From: Corynebacterium humireducens NBRC 106098 = DSM 45392
GTDB taxonomy: Bacteria > Actinomycetota > Actinomycetes > Mycobacteriales > Mycobacteriaceae
Direction: 5' to 3'
DNA length: 64,000 nt
NCBI RefSeq assembly: GCF_000819445.1
Contig: NZ_CP005286.1
Span: forward strand, 2,294,001 to 2,358,000
A model generated the notes under the pieces. That model saw only the letters and a list, made by a program, of their open reading frames with translations, had not been told where the DNA came from and did no database searches. This document shows, in pieces, positions 1-9,601 of the stretch. Position numbers and translations under genes: made by a program. The first letter of the stretch is position 1; the number at the start of each line of letters is the position of its first letter.

Positions 1-37
1 CCCGGCCGGCGGCGGCGATGAGGGCGATGACGCGCAC
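1..37 (-). CDS. ispD: IspD, 2-C-methyl-D-erythritol 4-phosphate cytidylyltransferase (N-terminus only)
   Basis: Only the first 12 codons lie in the window. From a GTG at 37-35 they read MRVIALIAAAGR, which matches the start of the nucleotide-binding loop of IspD (VIALIPAAGRGTRLG type). A purine-rich GGGGGCAGG precedes the start. IspD activates MEP with CTP in isoprenoid synthesis. The gene begins 18 nt after the carD stop on the same strand, the usual carD-ispD arrangement of actinobacteria. The identification rests on this short match plus gene order. Confidence 0.7.
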   Translation of the reverse strand, partial: MRVIALIAAAGR

Positions 38-55
38 AGCCGACCTGCCCCCGGT

Positions 56-625
56 CTAGTCCTCGTCCTCGTCGTCGAACGTGAGGTCGTCGAGGTCCAC
101 GTCGATGTCGTCGGTGTCCGGGGTGTCCTCCGGGTCCGGCTCGACGTGCTTCTCCACCTCGGCGAGGAACGTGTCGGCCTTGTCCTCGTCGACGGTGTCG
201 GCGAGGGCGAGCTCACCGACGAGGATCTGCCGGGCCTTGGCCAGCATGCGCTTCTCGCCGGCGGACAGGCCACGGTCCTGGTCACGGCGCCACAGGTCAC
301 GGACGACCTCGGCCACCTTGTTCACGTCGCCGGAGGCCAGACGCTCCTGGTTGGCCTTGTAGCGGCGGGACCAGTTGCCGGCCTCCTCGACGTCGGTCTC
401 CCGGAGGACGCCGAAGACCTTCTGCAGGCCCTCCTCGCCGACGACGTCACGGACGCCGACCAGCTCCGCATTCTTGGACGGGACGCGGACGACGAGGTCA
501 GACTGGTTGATCTGCAGGACCAGGTACTCCAGCTCCTCCCCTCCCATCACGCGATGCTCGATGTCGGCGATCACGGCGGCACCGTGGTGCGGGTAGACGA
601 CGACGTCCCCGACCTTGAAATCCAT
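56..625 (-). CDS. carD: CarD family RNA polymerase-binding transcription regulator
   Basis: This 189-aa protein begins [15 protein letters not shown], the hallmark of the CarD/CdnL RNA polymerase-interacting domain (about residues 1-60), followed by the helical DNA-interacting domain. In actinobacteria CarD stabilises open complexes, notably at rRNA promoters. The ATG at 625 was chosen because the family always starts at this MDFKVGD motif; longer upstream reading adds residues without similarity. The last 25 residues are an Asp/Glu tail ([18 protein letters not shown]). It reads with ispD and faces away from the lipoprotein gene at 901. Confidence 0.95.
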   Translation of the reverse strand: MDFKVGDVVVYPHHGAAVIADIEHRVMGGEELEYLVLQINQSDLVVRVPSKNAELVGVRDVVGEEGLQKVFGVLRETDVEEAGNWSRRYKANQERLASGDVNKVAEVVRDLWRRDQDRGLSAGEKRMLAKARQILVGELALADTVDEDKADTFLAEVEKHVEPDPEDTPDTDDIDVDLDDLTFDDEDED

Positions 626-900
626 TCCCACTCCTTGTGTGCACTCTCTCAGTGCGGTTGCGGAAGTTGCGCGAAGAGGTGCTGCACCTGTGCCGGGCAG
701 CACACTAGACCACGCATTCTACCACGCCAGACCACCACGTTCCCGGGCAGCCGGACCCGTCCGTCCGCCACCCCCGATTGCCCCCGGCTCCCCCCGCTCC
801 CGGCAACCGATCACCGGGAACTGTGTGCCCCGCCACCAAAGAGACTAAGGTAAGCTGCTGAAACAGCATTGTGACCCATGAACTGATGGAGGACACCCCC

Positions 901-1458
901 GTGAAGTCCCTGAAGTCGGCCGCCCGTCGCGGCGGCATCATCTCCGCCGCCGCACTGTCTGCGCTGGCACTCGCCGCCTGCTCCGCAGGTCAGGTTACCC
1001 AGACCGCCTCGCAGGTGGCGCCCGTGAACGGTGCCGAGGGCAACAGCGAGGACGGCACCGTGGCTGTCCGCGATGTCACCATCGTGCTGGACGAGAAGGG
1101 CGAGGCCGCCCTGAAGTTCACCGCCATCAACCAGGACACCTCCATGACCGAGCACACGCTCGAGTCTGTCGACGTCAACGGCCAGTCCGTCTCCATCGAC
1201 GCAGAGCCGCTCTCCCGCGACTGCGTCCTGGTCGCCGACTCCGCCGACCGCCTGAAGGCCACCCCGCAGGCCGACGGCATCGGCTGCATCCAGTACACCG
1301 AGACCTCCCTCGACAACGACAACTTCGCTGTCGGCGGCAACGTCCCGGTCACCTTCACCTTCGACTCCGGTGAGATCGAGGTCTGGGCCGCCATCGCCGC
1401 CCCGCAGCTGCCGGCCGGCTCCCACGTGCGCCAGGTCGCCCCGGAGGGCTCCAACTAG
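901..1458 (+). CDS. Secreted lipoprotein of unknown function
   Basis: The 185-aa product starts at a GTG with GGAGG 8 nt upstream. The N-terminus is positively charged (KSLKSAARR), followed by a hydrophobic stretch ending in the lipobox LAAC with Cys27, so it should be lipidated and anchored in the cell envelope. The mature part has the beta-rich composition of an extracytoplasmic domain and two further Cys residues that could form a disulfide. No catalytic motif is visible. It lies between carD (divergent) and radA (same strand). I do not recognise a function. Confidence 0.85.
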   Translation: MKSLKSAARRGGIISAAALSALALAACSAGQVTQTASQVAPVNGAEGNSEDGTVAVRDVTIVLDEKGEAALKFTAINQDTSMTEHTLESVDVNGQSVSIDAEPLSRDCVLVADSADRLKATPQADGIGCIQYTETSLDNDNFAVGGNVPVTFTFDSGEIEVWAAIAAPQLPAGSHVRQVAPEGSN

Positions 1459-1535
1459 CCTCCCCCTGCTTTTCGACGCCCGGTCCCTCCCCCGAGAGAC
1501 CGGGCGTTGCGCATTCCTGTGGTTAGGTGGTCGGC

Positions 1536-2936
1536 ATGGCCCGTAAAACCCGTTCCGTCCACACCTGTTCCGAGTGCGGATACTCCGCCGCGAAGTGGCT
1601 CGGCCGCTGCCCGGACTGCGGCTCGTGGGGCACCCTCGTGGAGTCCGCGGTGGCGCCGAAGGGCGGTGGGGCGGGCGCCTCGGCCGTCGCGGCGGTGTCG
1701 GGGGCGGTGCCGACGGGGCTGACCCCGACGGCCCCGGCCACCCCCATCACGAAGGTGAGTGGCTCGGCGGCCGCGTCCGTGCCCTCCGGCATCGGGGAGC
1801 TCGACCGGGTCCTCGGCTCGGGTGTGGTGCCGGGGTCGGTGGTGCTGATGGCGGGCGAGCCCGGCGTAGGCAAGTCGACGCTGCTGCTGGAGGTGGCCAG
1901 CCGCTGGGCGGGCCTCGGCGACCGGAAGGCCCTCTACGTCACCGCGGAGGAGTCCGTGGGGCAGGTCCGCGTCCGCGCCGAACGCACCGGTGCCCTCAAG
2001 GAGACGCTCTACCTGGCGGCGGAGTCCAACCTCGACGTCGTCTTCGGGCACGTCGAGCAGATCCGGCCCTCGCTGCTCATCATCGACTCGGTGCAGACGA
2101 TGCACGCCCCCGGCGTGGAGGGCGTGGCCGGCGGCGTCGCGCAGTCCCGGGCGGTGACCGCCGCGCTGACCACCCTGGCGAAGACGTCCGGCATCCCGAT
2201 CCTGCTGGTCGGTCACGTGACCAAGGACGGCAACGTCGCCGGCCCGCGTGTGCTCGAGCACCTGGTGGACGTGGTGCTCAACTTCGAGGGTGACCGGCAG
2301 TCCTCGCTGCGTATGCTGCGCGGCATCAAGAACCGTTTCGGCGCGACCGACGAGGTCGGCTGCTTCGAGCAGACCGCCGAGGGCATCCGCGAGGTCCCGG
2401 ACCCCTCGGGGCTCTTCCTCTCCCACCGGGGGCAGACCCCCGACGGTTCGGCCGTGACCGTGGCGATGGACGGCGTGCGCCCCCTGCTCGCCGAGGTCCA
2501 GTCACTCACCGTGGACCCGGTGGCGAAGAACCCGCGGCGCGTGGTCACCGGCCTGGACACCAACCGCGTCCCGATGGTGCTGGCGGTGCTGCAGGCCCGC
2601 GCCGGGGAGCGCACCAACGAGAAGGACGCCTACGTGGCCACCGTCGGCGGCGTCCGCATCACCGAGACCGCCACAGACCTGGCCGTCGCCCTGGCCACGT
2701 GGTCCTCACTGCACCAGCAGCCGCTGCCTCCCAAGACGGTGGTCATCGGCGAGGTCGGGCTGGCCGGTGAGCTGCGGCGCGTGCCCAACCTGGGGCGGCG
2801 TCTCGCGGAGGCCGCCCGCCTGGGCTACGAGTACGCGGTGGTCCCCGCCGGGGAGCTTCCCGACGTCCCCGGGATGCGCGTGGCCCAGGCCGCCACCCTG
2901 CGCGAGGCGATCGGGCTGGTCGCGCCCCGGCGCTAA
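1536..2936 (+). CDS. radA: DNA repair protein RadA (Sms)
   Basis: The 466-aa product has the full RadA layout: an N-terminal zinc finger (C11-x2-C14 ... C25-x2-C28), a RecA-like ATPase with Walker A GEPGVGKST near residue 107, the RadA-specific KNRFG motif near residue 265, and a C-terminal Lon-protease-like domain. RadA is a DnaB-type branch-migration helicase acting with RecA in recombination. The ATG at 1536 places the zinc finger at its normal distance; an in-frame GTG at 1527 is less likely. It lies directly before disA, a common actinobacterial pairing. Confidence 0.97.
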   Translation: MARKTRSVHTCSECGYSAAKWLGRCPDCGSWGTLVESAVAPKGGGAGASAVAAVSGAVPTGLTPTAPATPITKVSGSAAASVPSGIGELDRVLGSGVVPGSVVLMAGEPGVGKSTLLLEVASRWAGLGDRKALYVTAEESVGQVRVRAERTGALKETLYLAAESNLDVVFGHVEQIRPSLLIIDSVQTMHAPGVEGVAGGVAQSRAVTAALTTLAKTSGIPILLVGHVTKDGNVAGPRVLEHLVDVVLNFEGDRQSSLRMLRGIKNRFGATDEVGCFEQTAEGIREVPDPSGLFLSHRGQTPDGSAVTVAMDGVRPLLAEVQSLTVDPVAKNPRRVVTGLDTNRVPMVLAVLQARAGERTNEKDAYVATVGGVRITETATDLAVALATWSSLHQQPLPPKTVVIGEVGLAGELRRVPNLGRRLAEAARLGYEYAVVPAGELPDVPGMRVAQAATLREAIGLVAPRR

Positions 2937-2986
2937 CCTGGGTATTCCCGCCAGCCCCAGCAGACCCACGGGTAGAATCGGGCCTC

Positions 2987-4051
2987 ATGACCCCCGCGAC
3001 CACCCCGGTCCCCGCCACCCTGCGGGAGACCCTCCAGCATCTCGCCCCGGGCACGGAACTCCGCGACGGCCTCGACCGGATCGTCCGCGGCCGCACCGGC
3101 GCGCTCATCGTCATCGGCGACGGCCCCGAGGTCATCGACCTGTGCGACGGTGGCATCGAGTTCGACGTCCCCTTCGCCCCGACCCGGCTGCGGGAGCTGT
3201 GCAAGATGGACGGCGCGGTGATCCTCTCCAACGACGCGACGCGCATCCGCCGCGCCAACGTGCAGGTGGTGCCTTCGCCGACCTACCCGACGTCGGAAAG
3301 CGGCACCCGGCACCGCTCCGCGGAACGCACCGCGCAGCAGACGGGCCGCCCGGTGATCGCGGTGAGCCAGTCGATGAACGTCATCACCCTGTACGTCGAG
3401 GGCAACCGCTACGTCCTGGAGTCGCCGGCGGCGATCCTGCAGCGCGCGAACCAGGCGCTGGGCACGCTGGAGCGCTACCGCACGCGCCTGGACCACGCGA
3501 ATCAGCGGCTGTTCGTCTCGGAGGTGAACAACTACGCCACGGTGGCGGACGTCGTGGCCGTGATGCAGCGTGAGCTGCTGGTGAAGCGGGTCGGCATGGA
3601 GCTGGACCAGAACGTCCTGGAGCTGGGCACCGACGGCCGCCAGCTCAACCTGCAGCTCTCCGAGCTGCGCGGCGACAACGACCGCGAGATCGACCTGCTC
3701 ATCCGCGACTACCTGGTGGCGGAGGGACCGCCGTCCGACGAGGACGTGCGGGAGGCGACGGAGGCGCTCGACGCACTGGCGGACGCCGACCTGCTCAAGC
3801 CCGCGAACGTGGCCCGCATCCTGGGGCTGCCGGCGACGGAGGAGTCGCTGACGCAGTGGATCGTGCCGCGCGGCTACCGGGTGCTCAGCCGGGTGCCCCG
3901 CGTGCAGATGTTCCTGAAGCACAAGATCATCGCGGCGTTCGGCGACGTGCAGTCGCTGCTCTCGGCGACGGAGGAGGATCTGGCGGGCATCGAGAACGTC
4001 GGTTCCCTGTGGGCCCGCCACGTCCACGAGGGGCTGACGCGCCTGACCTAA
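2987..4051 (+). CDS. disA: DNA integrity scanning protein DisA, diadenylate cyclase
   Basis: The 354-aa product carries the DAC active-site motifs DGA (about residues 75-77) and RHR (about 108-110, in GTRHRSAER), a helical linker and a C-terminal helix-hairpin-helix DNA-binding domain. It converts two ATP to cyclic di-AMP while binding branched DNA. A TAGAAT hexamer ends 8 nt before the ATG with no Shine-Dalgarno, suggesting a leaderless transcript. The stop overlaps the convergent gene at 4048 by 4 bp. Confidence 0.97.
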   Translation: MTPATTPVPATLRETLQHLAPGTELRDGLDRIVRGRTGALIVIGDGPEVIDLCDGGIEFDVPFAPTRLRELCKMDGAVILSNDATRIRRANVQVVPSPTYPTSESGTRHRSAERTAQQTGRPVIAVSQSMNVITLYVEGNRYVLESPAAILQRANQALGTLERYRTRLDHANQRLFVSEVNNYATVADVVAVMQRELLVKRVGMELDQNVLELGTDGRQLNLQLSELRGDNDREIDLLIRDYLVAEGPPSDEDVREATEALDALADADLLKPANVARILGLPATEESLTQWIVPRGYRVLSRVPRVQMFLKHKIIAAFGDVQSLLSATEEDLAGIENVGSLWARHVHEGLTRLT

Positions 4052-4725
4052 CCCAGGTTGAAGGGGTGGGCGTCCGAGGGGTTGTCGCCGATCACGGCGT
4101 GCAGGTAGAAGGAGCCGGTGCCCACGTCCTGGCGGTTGTTGCACTGGCCCGGGCGGGAGCCCATGCGGGACCAGACGGCCTGGAAGCGGCGCTCGTCCTC
4201 CGCCTTGAACACCTCGTCGCCGGTGAGGACGGACGGGTAGCAGTCGGTGTCGGCCCAGACGCGCTCGTTGGTCTCCAGGTTGTACACCTCGAAACGCAGC
4301 TGGTTGTCGTCGAGGTTGATCTCGCAGTCGACCTTCGTGGGGTTCTCCACGGTCATGTAGAACGTCGGCTGCACGTCCGCCCCGTAGGAGGGACGGTCGG
4401 AGGAGGCGGTGATCCGCAGGTCGGACAGCTCGCAGGAGTCCTTCGGCTCCTCTGCCTCGGGCTCCTCGGAGGTGGTCTCCTCCTCGGTGGTCGTCGGGGT
4501 CGAGCTCCTGCTTGTCGACGTCGCCGACGTCGCCGTCGTCGTCACCTGCGTGGTCGACGCCGCGGCGGTGGTCTCGGTCTCGTCCGCGCCGCGGCCGGCG
4601 AAGGCCACGAGGCCCCACACCAGCAGTCCGACGAGGACGAGGATGATCACGGCCGCGGCGACGCGGCGGCGGACGTAAATCTCTTCGGGGAGTCGGCGGG
4701 GGCTGCGGTTGGTCACGTCCCTCAC
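4048..4725 (-). CDS. Membrane-anchored extracytoplasmic protein, function unknown
   Basis: The 225-aa protein has a short basic cytoplasmic N-terminus, one membrane helix (about residues 22-42), a Thr/Ser/Glu-rich linker (residues 50-95) and a C-terminal beta-rich domain with several Cys (DSCELSDLRI ... VDCEINLDDN ... DCYPSV ... GQCNN) that could pair as disulfides. It looks like a signal-anchor protein displayed outside the membrane. The start is uncertain: GTG at 4725 or GTG at 4716; a GAGGG lies too close to the second. I recall conserved corynebacterial proteins of this kind next to disA but know no function. Confidence 0.8.
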   Translation of the reverse strand: MRDVTNRSPRRLPEEIYVRRRVAAAVIILVLVGLLVWGLVAFAGRGADETETTAAASTTQVTTTATSATSTSRSSTPTTTEEETTSEEPEAEEPKDSCELSDLRITASSDRPSYGADVQPTFYMTVENPTKVDCEINLDDNQLRFEVYNLETNERVWADTDCYPSVLTGDEVFKAEDERRFQAVWSRMGSRPGQCNNRQDVGTGSFYLHAVIGDNPSDAHPFNLG

Positions 4726-4784
4726 TTTAATTGCGGCACGTCACTGCAGGTGGGATCCCGCTCCCCCGCGTGTCCCCCCGCCGG

Positions 4785-5408
4785 TCAGTTGACGCCGTCG
4801 GAGATGACGAGCTGGGTGGAGCCGTCGGAAAGCAGGTAGCGGAGGCCGACGATGGCGCAGCGGCCGTCGGCGATGCGCTCCTGGAGGGCGGAGAGGCGGT
4901 GCTTGATCTGGATGACGATCTCGATGACGTGCTGACGCTCGTACCCGGGCAGGTCGTTGCGGCCGCGGGCGCGGGCCTCGAGGATCGACGGGGCGACCTT
5001 CTCCACGAGGATGCGCTCCAGGCCGTTGGGGATCTTGCCGCCGTCGAGGGCCTCGGCGGTGGCGGCGACGGCGCCGCAGGACTCGTGCCCCATGACGACG
5101 ACCAGGTCGACGCCGAGGCTCTTGATCGCGTACTCGATGGAGGCGAGGACCGCCGGGTCGAGGATCTCCCCGGCGGTGCGGACCACGAAGAGGTCACCGA
5201 GTCCGACGTCGAAGATCAGCTCGACGGGAACGCGCGAGTCGGAACACGAGAGGACGACCGCGCGGGGGTTCTGCCCGCGGCGCAGTTCGGTACGACGCAG
5301 GACGTCCTGGTTGGGACGCTCCTGCTGGTGCAGGACGAAACGCTGGTTGCCTTCCTTCAGCGCTTCCCAGACTGCCTGCGGACTGTTGGCGACATCTTTC
5401 ATGGGCAT
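4785..5408 (-). CDS. Beta-class carbonic anhydrase
   Basis: The 207-aa protein has the zinc-site signatures of beta-carbonic anhydrases: CSDSRVP (first Cys and the Asp-Arg dyad) and GHESCGAV (His and second Cys). It interconverts CO2 and bicarbonate, supplying anaplerotic and fatty-acid carboxylases. The ATG at 5408 has a second in-frame ATG at 5402; neither has a strong Shine-Dalgarno. It is divergent from mutY, with only 40 bp between the starts. Confidence 0.93.
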   Translation of the reverse strand: MPMKDVANSPQAVWEALKEGNQRFVLHQQERPNQDVLRRTELRRGQNPRAVVLSCSDSRVPVELIFDVGLGDLFVVRTAGEILDPAVLASIEYAIKSLGVDLVVVMGHESCGAVAATAEALDGGKIPNGLERILVEKVAPSILEARARGRNDLPGYERQHVIEIVIQIKHRLSALQERIADGRCAIVGLRYLLSDGSTQLVISDGVN

Positions 5409-5448
5409 GACGGCAATTCTATGTCAGAGGCACCTAGACTCGATCCTC

Positions 5449-6315
5449 ATGTTCTCCGCGCGTCTCCTCCCCTGGTTCGACCTCCATGAACGTCCCCTCG
5501 CGTGGCGGGAGCCGGGCACCTCCGCGTGGGGGATCCTGCTCAGCGAGGTGATGAGCCAGCAGACCCCCGTCGCCCGCGTCGAACCCGTGTGGCGCGAGTG
5601 GATGGAACGCTGGCCCGACCCGGCCTCCTTCGCGCAGGCCTCCCCCGCGGACGTGCTCCGCGCGTGGGGCAAGCTCGGGTACCCGCGGCGGGCGCTGCGG
5701 CTGCTGGAGTGCGCGCAGCAGATCGTCTCGCTTCACGACGCCCGCGTCCCCGACGACGTCGACACGCTCCTGGAGCTGCCGGGCATCGGCGACTACACGG
5801 CGCGGGCGGTGGCGTGCTTCGCCTACGGACGGAACGTGCCCGTGGTGGACACGAACGTGCGGCGGGTCTGGCGGCGGGCGGTCGAGGGCCGCTTCCTGGC
5901 GGGCACGGCGTCGAAGGCCGAGTTGGCGGCGGTGGCGGAGCTGCTGCCCGACGACGGGCGGGGGCCGCGATTCTCGGCGGCGCTCATGGAGCTGGGGGCG
6001 CTGGTGTGCACGGCGACGTCACCGGAGTGCGGGGCGTGCCCCCTGCGTACGGAGTGCGCGTGGGTCGCCGCCGGTTCCCCGCCGCCGAGCGCCGAGGAAC
6101 TGGCGAAGAAGAGGGTGCAGAAGTTCACCGGCACCGACCGGCAGGTCCGCGGCCTCATCATGGACGTGCTGCGCGGCTCGGAGGCGGCGGTGCCGCAGTC
6201 GGCGATCGACGTGGTGTGGCCCGACGCGGCGCAGCGCTCCCGGGCCCTGTTCTCCCTGCTGGAGGACGGGCTGGCGGAGCAGGACGCGCAGGGGCTGTTC
6301 CACCTCCCGCGCTAG
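5449..6315 (+). CDS. mutY: A/G-specific adenine glycosylase MutY
   Basis: The 288-aa protein shows the catalytic Glu in LLSEVMSQQTPV (about residue 33), the helix-hairpin-helix LPGIGDYTARAVA (about 110), the catalytic Asp in VPVVDTNVRR (about 134) and the 4Fe-4S motif C-x6-C-x2-C-x5-C (about 187-203). It removes adenine mispaired with 8-oxoguanine. The C-terminal NUDIX-like recognition domain of longer MutY proteins is reduced. The ATG at 5449 has no Shine-Dalgarno but a TAGACT hexamer 8 nt upstream, so the mRNA is probably leaderless. Confidence 0.95.
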   Translation: MFSARLLPWFDLHERPLAWREPGTSAWGILLSEVMSQQTPVARVEPVWREWMERWPDPASFAQASPADVLRAWGKLGYPRRALRLLECAQQIVSLHDARVPDDVDTLLELPGIGDYTARAVACFAYGRNVPVVDTNVRRVWRRAVEGRFLAGTASKAELAAVAELLPDDGRGPRFSAALMELGALVCTATSPECGACPLRTECAWVAAGSPPPSAEELAKKRVQKFTGTDRQVRGLIMDVLRGSEAAVPQSAIDVVWPDAAQRSRALFSLLEDGLAEQDAQGLFHLPR

Positions 6316-6317
6316 GA

Positions 6318-6390
6318 GGGTATTCGAGCTGGGGCATCAATCGGGTGGCCGGATGCGCGTACTCGATTGATGCCCCTCCCCGGATACCCC
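6318..6390. repeat. Long nested inverted repeat between convergent genes
   Basis: Perfect 13-bp arms GGGGCATCAATCG (6331-6343) and CGATTGATGCCCC (6364-6376) flank a 20-nt loop; a further GGGTAT/ATACCC pair (6318-6323 and 6383-6388) extends the stem. It begins just after the mutY stop and ends just before the DUF4236 stop, so a bidirectional transcription end is the simplest reading. There is no T-tract and the loop is long for an intrinsic terminator. Confidence 0.7.
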
Positions 6391-6395
6391 CGTAA

Positions 6396-6566
6396 CTACT
6401 TCCAGCGGCCGCGGTAGTTGAGACCGCCGGGCAGCTTCACCCAGATGCCGCCCCGGGAGTTGATGGTCACCGGGCCGATGCGGGTGGAGGCGGAGGCGCC
6501 GGATCCCGAGACGTTGATCCAGGAGTTCTTGCCGATCTTCTTCCGCTTGCGATAAGTGATACCCAT
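6396..6566 (-). CDS. DUF4236 small protein
   Basis: A 56-aa protein starting MGITYRKRKKIGKNSWINVS and ending LPGGLNYRGRWK. Its length and pattern (basic N-terminus RKRKKIGKN, then WINVSGSGASAS and a Gly-rich GLNYRG end) fit the short beta-rich DUF4236 domain common in Gram-positive genomes. Function is unknown. It lies between the mutY inverted repeat and clpC. Confidence 0.75.
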   Translation of the reverse strand: MGITYRKRKKIGKNSWINVSGSGASASTRIGPVTINSRGGIWVKLPGGLNYRGRWK

Positions 6567-6611
6567 ACGGCCCAGCCTACCTGGGGCGACGTGCCCGGTC
6601 GGGGAACGACG

Positions 6612-6647
6612 AGGCGCCCGCCTCCCCTGCTCGGGAGGCGGGCGCCT
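6612..6647. terminator. Intrinsic hairpin downstream of clpC
   Basis: 15-bp perfect arms AGGCGCCCGCCTCCC (6612-6626) and GGGAGGCGGGCGCCT (6633-6647) with a 6-nt loop. The T-rich GGTTTTCT lies on the plus-strand 3' side. It sits immediately after the clpC stop on the minus strand. Confidence 0.75.
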
Positions 6648-6661
6648 GGTTTTCTCAGGGA

Positions 6662-9376
6662 CTAGCTCTGCGGTGCGGGCTGCGCTCCGCCGGCCGGGCC
6701 CTCGTCGCCACCGGTGGACAGGTCATCGGTGATCTCCGGGACGTCGGGGACGTCCGGGGTGATGGTGTCGGTCTCGACGTCACGCACCGCCTCGGCGGCC
6801 TCCGGGGAGATCTCCGAGAAGGTGCCCTTCGGCAGCGGCTTCGGACGCGGGGTGAAGGTGAAGGAGGCGGAGTCGGTGTTCTTCGACTCGCCGTCCCAGC
6901 CCTCGACGTCGACGGTGACGATCTCGCCGGCACCCAGCTCGCCGAAGAGGATCTTCTCACTCATGGCGTCCTCGATCTCGCGCTGGATGGTGCGACGCAG
7001 CGGGCGGGCGCCCAGGACCGGGTCGAAACCACGCTGGGCCAGGAGTGCCTTGGCCTTGTCGGTGATCTCGATGCCCATGTCCTTGGCGGCCAGCGCCTTC
7101 TGGACGCGGCCGATGAGCAGCTCCACCATCTCCACGATCTGCTCGCGGGTGAGCTGGTGGAAAACCACGATCTCGTCGATACGGTTGAGGAACTCGGGGC
7201 GGAAGTGCTTCTTCAGCTCGTCGTGGACCTTGTTCTTCATGCGCTCGTACTGGGCGTCGGAGTCCGTCTCGGCGGAGCCGGAGAAGCCCATGCCGACGGC
7301 CTTCGAGATGTCCTGCGTGCCCAGGTTCGAGGTGAAGATGAGCACGGTGTTCTTGAAGTCGACGACACGACCCTGGCCGTCGGTGAGGCGGCCGTCCTCG
7401 AGGACCTGCAGGAGGGTGTTGTAGATCTCCTTGTGGGCCTTCTCGATCTCGTCGAAAAGCACGACGGAGAACGGCTTGCGGCGGACCTTCTCGGTGAGCT
7501 GGCCGCCCTCCTCGTAGCCGACGTATCCGGGGGGAGCACCGAACAGACGGGAGGCGGTGAAGCGGTCGTGGAACTCACCCATGTCGATCTGGATGAGTGC
7601 GTCGTCCTCGCCGAAGAGGAACTCCGCGAGAGCCTTCGACAGCTCGGTCTTACCGACGCCCGACGGCCCGGCGAAGATGAAGGAGCCGGAGGGACGCTTC
7701 GGGTCCTTCAGGCCGGCGCGCGTACGACGGATCGCGCGGGACACGGCCTTGACGGCCTCGTCCTGGCCGATGATGCGCTTGTGGAGCTCGTCCTCCATGC
7801 GCAGCAGGCGGGAGGACTCCTCCTCGGTGAGCTTGAACACGGGGATGCCGGTCCAGGCGCCGAGAACCTCGGCGATCTGCTCCTCGCCCACCTCCGCGAT
7901 CTCCTCGAGGTCACCGGAACGCCACTGCTTCTCCTTCTCGGAACGCTCCTCGCCGAGCTTGCGCTCCTTGTCGCGCAGGCCGGCGGCCTTCTCGAAGTCC
8001 TGGGCGTCGATCGCCGCCTCCTTCTCGCGGCGGACGTCGTTGATGCGCTCGTCGATCTCACGCAGACCCTCCGGGGCGGTCATGCGCTTGATGCGCATGC
8101 GGGCGCCGGCCTCGTCGATGAGGTCGACGGCCTTGTCCGGGAGGAAACGGTCGTTGATGTAGCGGTCGGACAGGTTCGCGGCGGCGGCCAGCGCACCATC
8201 GGTGATGGACACGCGGTGGTGCGCCTCGTAGCGGTCGCGCAGACCCTTGAGGATCTCGATGCTCAGCTCGACGGACGGCTCCGGGACCTGCACCGGCTGG
8301 AAACGACGCTCCAGGGCGGCGTCCTTCTCGATGTGCTTGCGGTACTCGTCCAGGGTGGTGGCACCGATGGTCTGCAGCTCACCGCGGGCCAGCTTCGGCT
8401 TGAGCAGCGAGGCGGCGTCGATCGCGCCCTCGGCGGCACCGGCGCCGACGAGGGTGTGGATCTCATCGATGAACAGGATGATGTCGCCGCGCTGGTTGAT
8501 CTCCTTGAGCACCTTCTTCAGGCGCTCCTCGAAGTCACCGCGGTAACGGGAACCCGCGACGAGGGAACCCAGGTCGAGGGAGTAGACCTGCTTGTCCTTC
8601 AGGGTCTCCGGGACCTTGCCGTTGACGATGTCCAGGGCCAGGCCCTCGACGACGGCGGTCTTGCCCACACCGGGCTCACCGATGAGGACCGGGTTGTTCT
8701 TGGTACGACGCGAGAGCACCTGCATGATGCGCTCGATCTCCTTCTCACGGCCGACGACCGGGTCGAGCTTGCCGTCCCGGGCCGCCTGGGTGAGGTTACG
8801 TCCGAACTGGTCGAGCACGAGGGAGCTGGAACGCTCGCCCGGCCCGCCCTGGCCGCCGCCCTGCGGGCCGCGTGCCGCGCCGGCGCCGACGGGACCGCCG
8901 GACTCCGGGGTGCTCTCCGGGGAACCGCCCTGGCCGCCCTCGTAACCGGAGAGCAGCTGGATGACCTGCTGACGCACGCGCGGCAGGTCGGCGCCGAGCT
9001 TCACCAGGACCTGGGCCGCCACGCCCTCACCCTCGCGGATGAGGCCGAGCAGGAGGAACTCGGTGCCGATGTACTTGTGGCCCATCTGGAGGCCCTCACG
9101 CAGGGAGAGCTCGAGGACCTTCTTGGCGCGCGGGGTGAAGGGGATGTGACCGGTGTGGGGCTGGGTGCCCTGACCGATGATCTCCTCGACCTCCTGTCGC
9201 ACGGCGTCCAGGGAGATGCCCATCGACTCGAGCGCCTTGGCGGCGACACCCTCGCCCTCATGGATAAGGCCGAGGAGGATGTGCTCGGTGCCGATGTAAT
9301 TGTGATTGAGCAGCCGTGCTTCCTCCTGCGCCAAGACGATGACGCGGCGCGCACGGTCTGTGAACCGTTCGAACAT
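6662..9376 (-). CDS. clpC: ATP-dependent Clp protease ATPase subunit ClpC
   Basis: The 904-aa protein begins [20 protein letters not shown], the ClpC N-domain with its two Clp repeats (residues 1-145). A Gly-rich linker, AAA module D1 (Walker [11 protein letters not shown]), the UVR-containing middle domain and AAA module D2 (Walker [11 protein letters not shown], Walker [12 protein letters not shown]) follow. The extended tail after residue 840 is acidic and Pro-rich. It unfolds substrates for ClpP. The ATG at 9376 has AAGGGG upstream. The candidate ClgR operator at 9498 suggests stress-induced control. Confidence 0.98.
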   Translation of the reverse strand: MFERFTDRARRVIVLAQEEARLLNHNYIGTEHILLGLIHEGEGVAAKALESMGISLDAVRQEVEEIIGQGTQPHTGHIPFTPRAKKVLELSLREGLQMGHKYIGTEFLLLGLIREGEGVAAQVLVKLGADLPRVRQQVIQLLSGYEGGQGGSPESTPESGGPVGAGAARGPQGGGQGGPGERSSSLVLDQFGRNLTQAARDGKLDPVVGREKEIERIMQVLSRRTKNNPVLIGEPGVGKTAVVEGLALDIVNGKVPETLKDKQVYSLDLGSLVAGSRYRGDFEERLKKVLKEINQRGDIILFIDEIHTLVGAGAAEGAIDAASLLKPKLARGELQTIGATTLDEYRKHIEKDAALERRFQPVQVPEPSVELSIEILKGLRDRYEAHHRVSITDGALAAAANLSDRYINDRFLPDKAVDLIDEAGARMRIKRMTAPEGLREIDERINDVRREKEAAIDAQDFEKAAGLRDKERKLGEERSEKEKQWRSGDLEEIAEVGEEQIAEVLGAWTGIPVFKLTEEESSRLLRMEDELHKRIIGQDEAVKAVSRAIRRTRAGLKDPKRPSGSFIFAGPSGVGKTELSKALAEFLFGEDDALIQIDMGEFHDRFTASRLFGAPPGYVGYEEGGQLTEKVRRKPFSVVLFDEIEKAHKEIYNTLLQVLEDGRLTDGQGRVVDFKNTVLIFTSNLGTQDISKAVGMGFSGSAETDSDAQYERMKNKVHDELKKHFRPEFLNRIDEIVVFHQLTREQIVEMVELLIGRVQKALAAKDMGIEITDKAKALLAQRGFDPVLGARPLRRTIQREIEDAMSEKILFGELGAGEIVTVDVEGWDGESKNTDSASFTFTPRPKPLPKGTFSEISPEAAEAVRDVETDTITPDVPDVPEITDDLSTGGDEGPAGGAQPAPQS

Positions 9377-9497
9377 GTGCTTACCCCTTAACCTTTGTGT
9401 CTAACTTGTCCCCCACTCTAACGCGCGCGACCACCCCTCCATTTGCACTCTCCCCGCGAGAGTGCCAGGCCCGTGGGGTTCCTGCAGGTCAGGGCAA

Positions 9498-9515
9498 TGT
9501 ACGCCTTTAGCGAAC
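9498..9515. promoter_or_regulatory. Candidate ClgR operator upstream of clpC
   Basis: TGTACGCCTTTAGCGAAC matches the ClgR consensus as I remember it from C. glutamicum (WNNWCGCYNANRGCGWWS) at all specified positions except one central A. It lies 122 bp before the clpC start. ClgR activates clp genes in that organism. Confidence 0.65.
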
Positions 9516-9601
9516 AACCCGGAATCCCACTGTGCGGCGCGCCACCGCGCGTCCCGTTATCATTCTGTTAACATCGCCGAAACGCCTAACGAGGAGTATT
9601 C

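Noticed and set aside
7157..9391. 744-codon open frame antisense to clpC
   Set aside because: It mirrors the clpC codon pattern on the opposite strand; composition (Leu/Val/Asp/Gly-rich, no motifs) is typical of a shadow frame in high-GC DNA.
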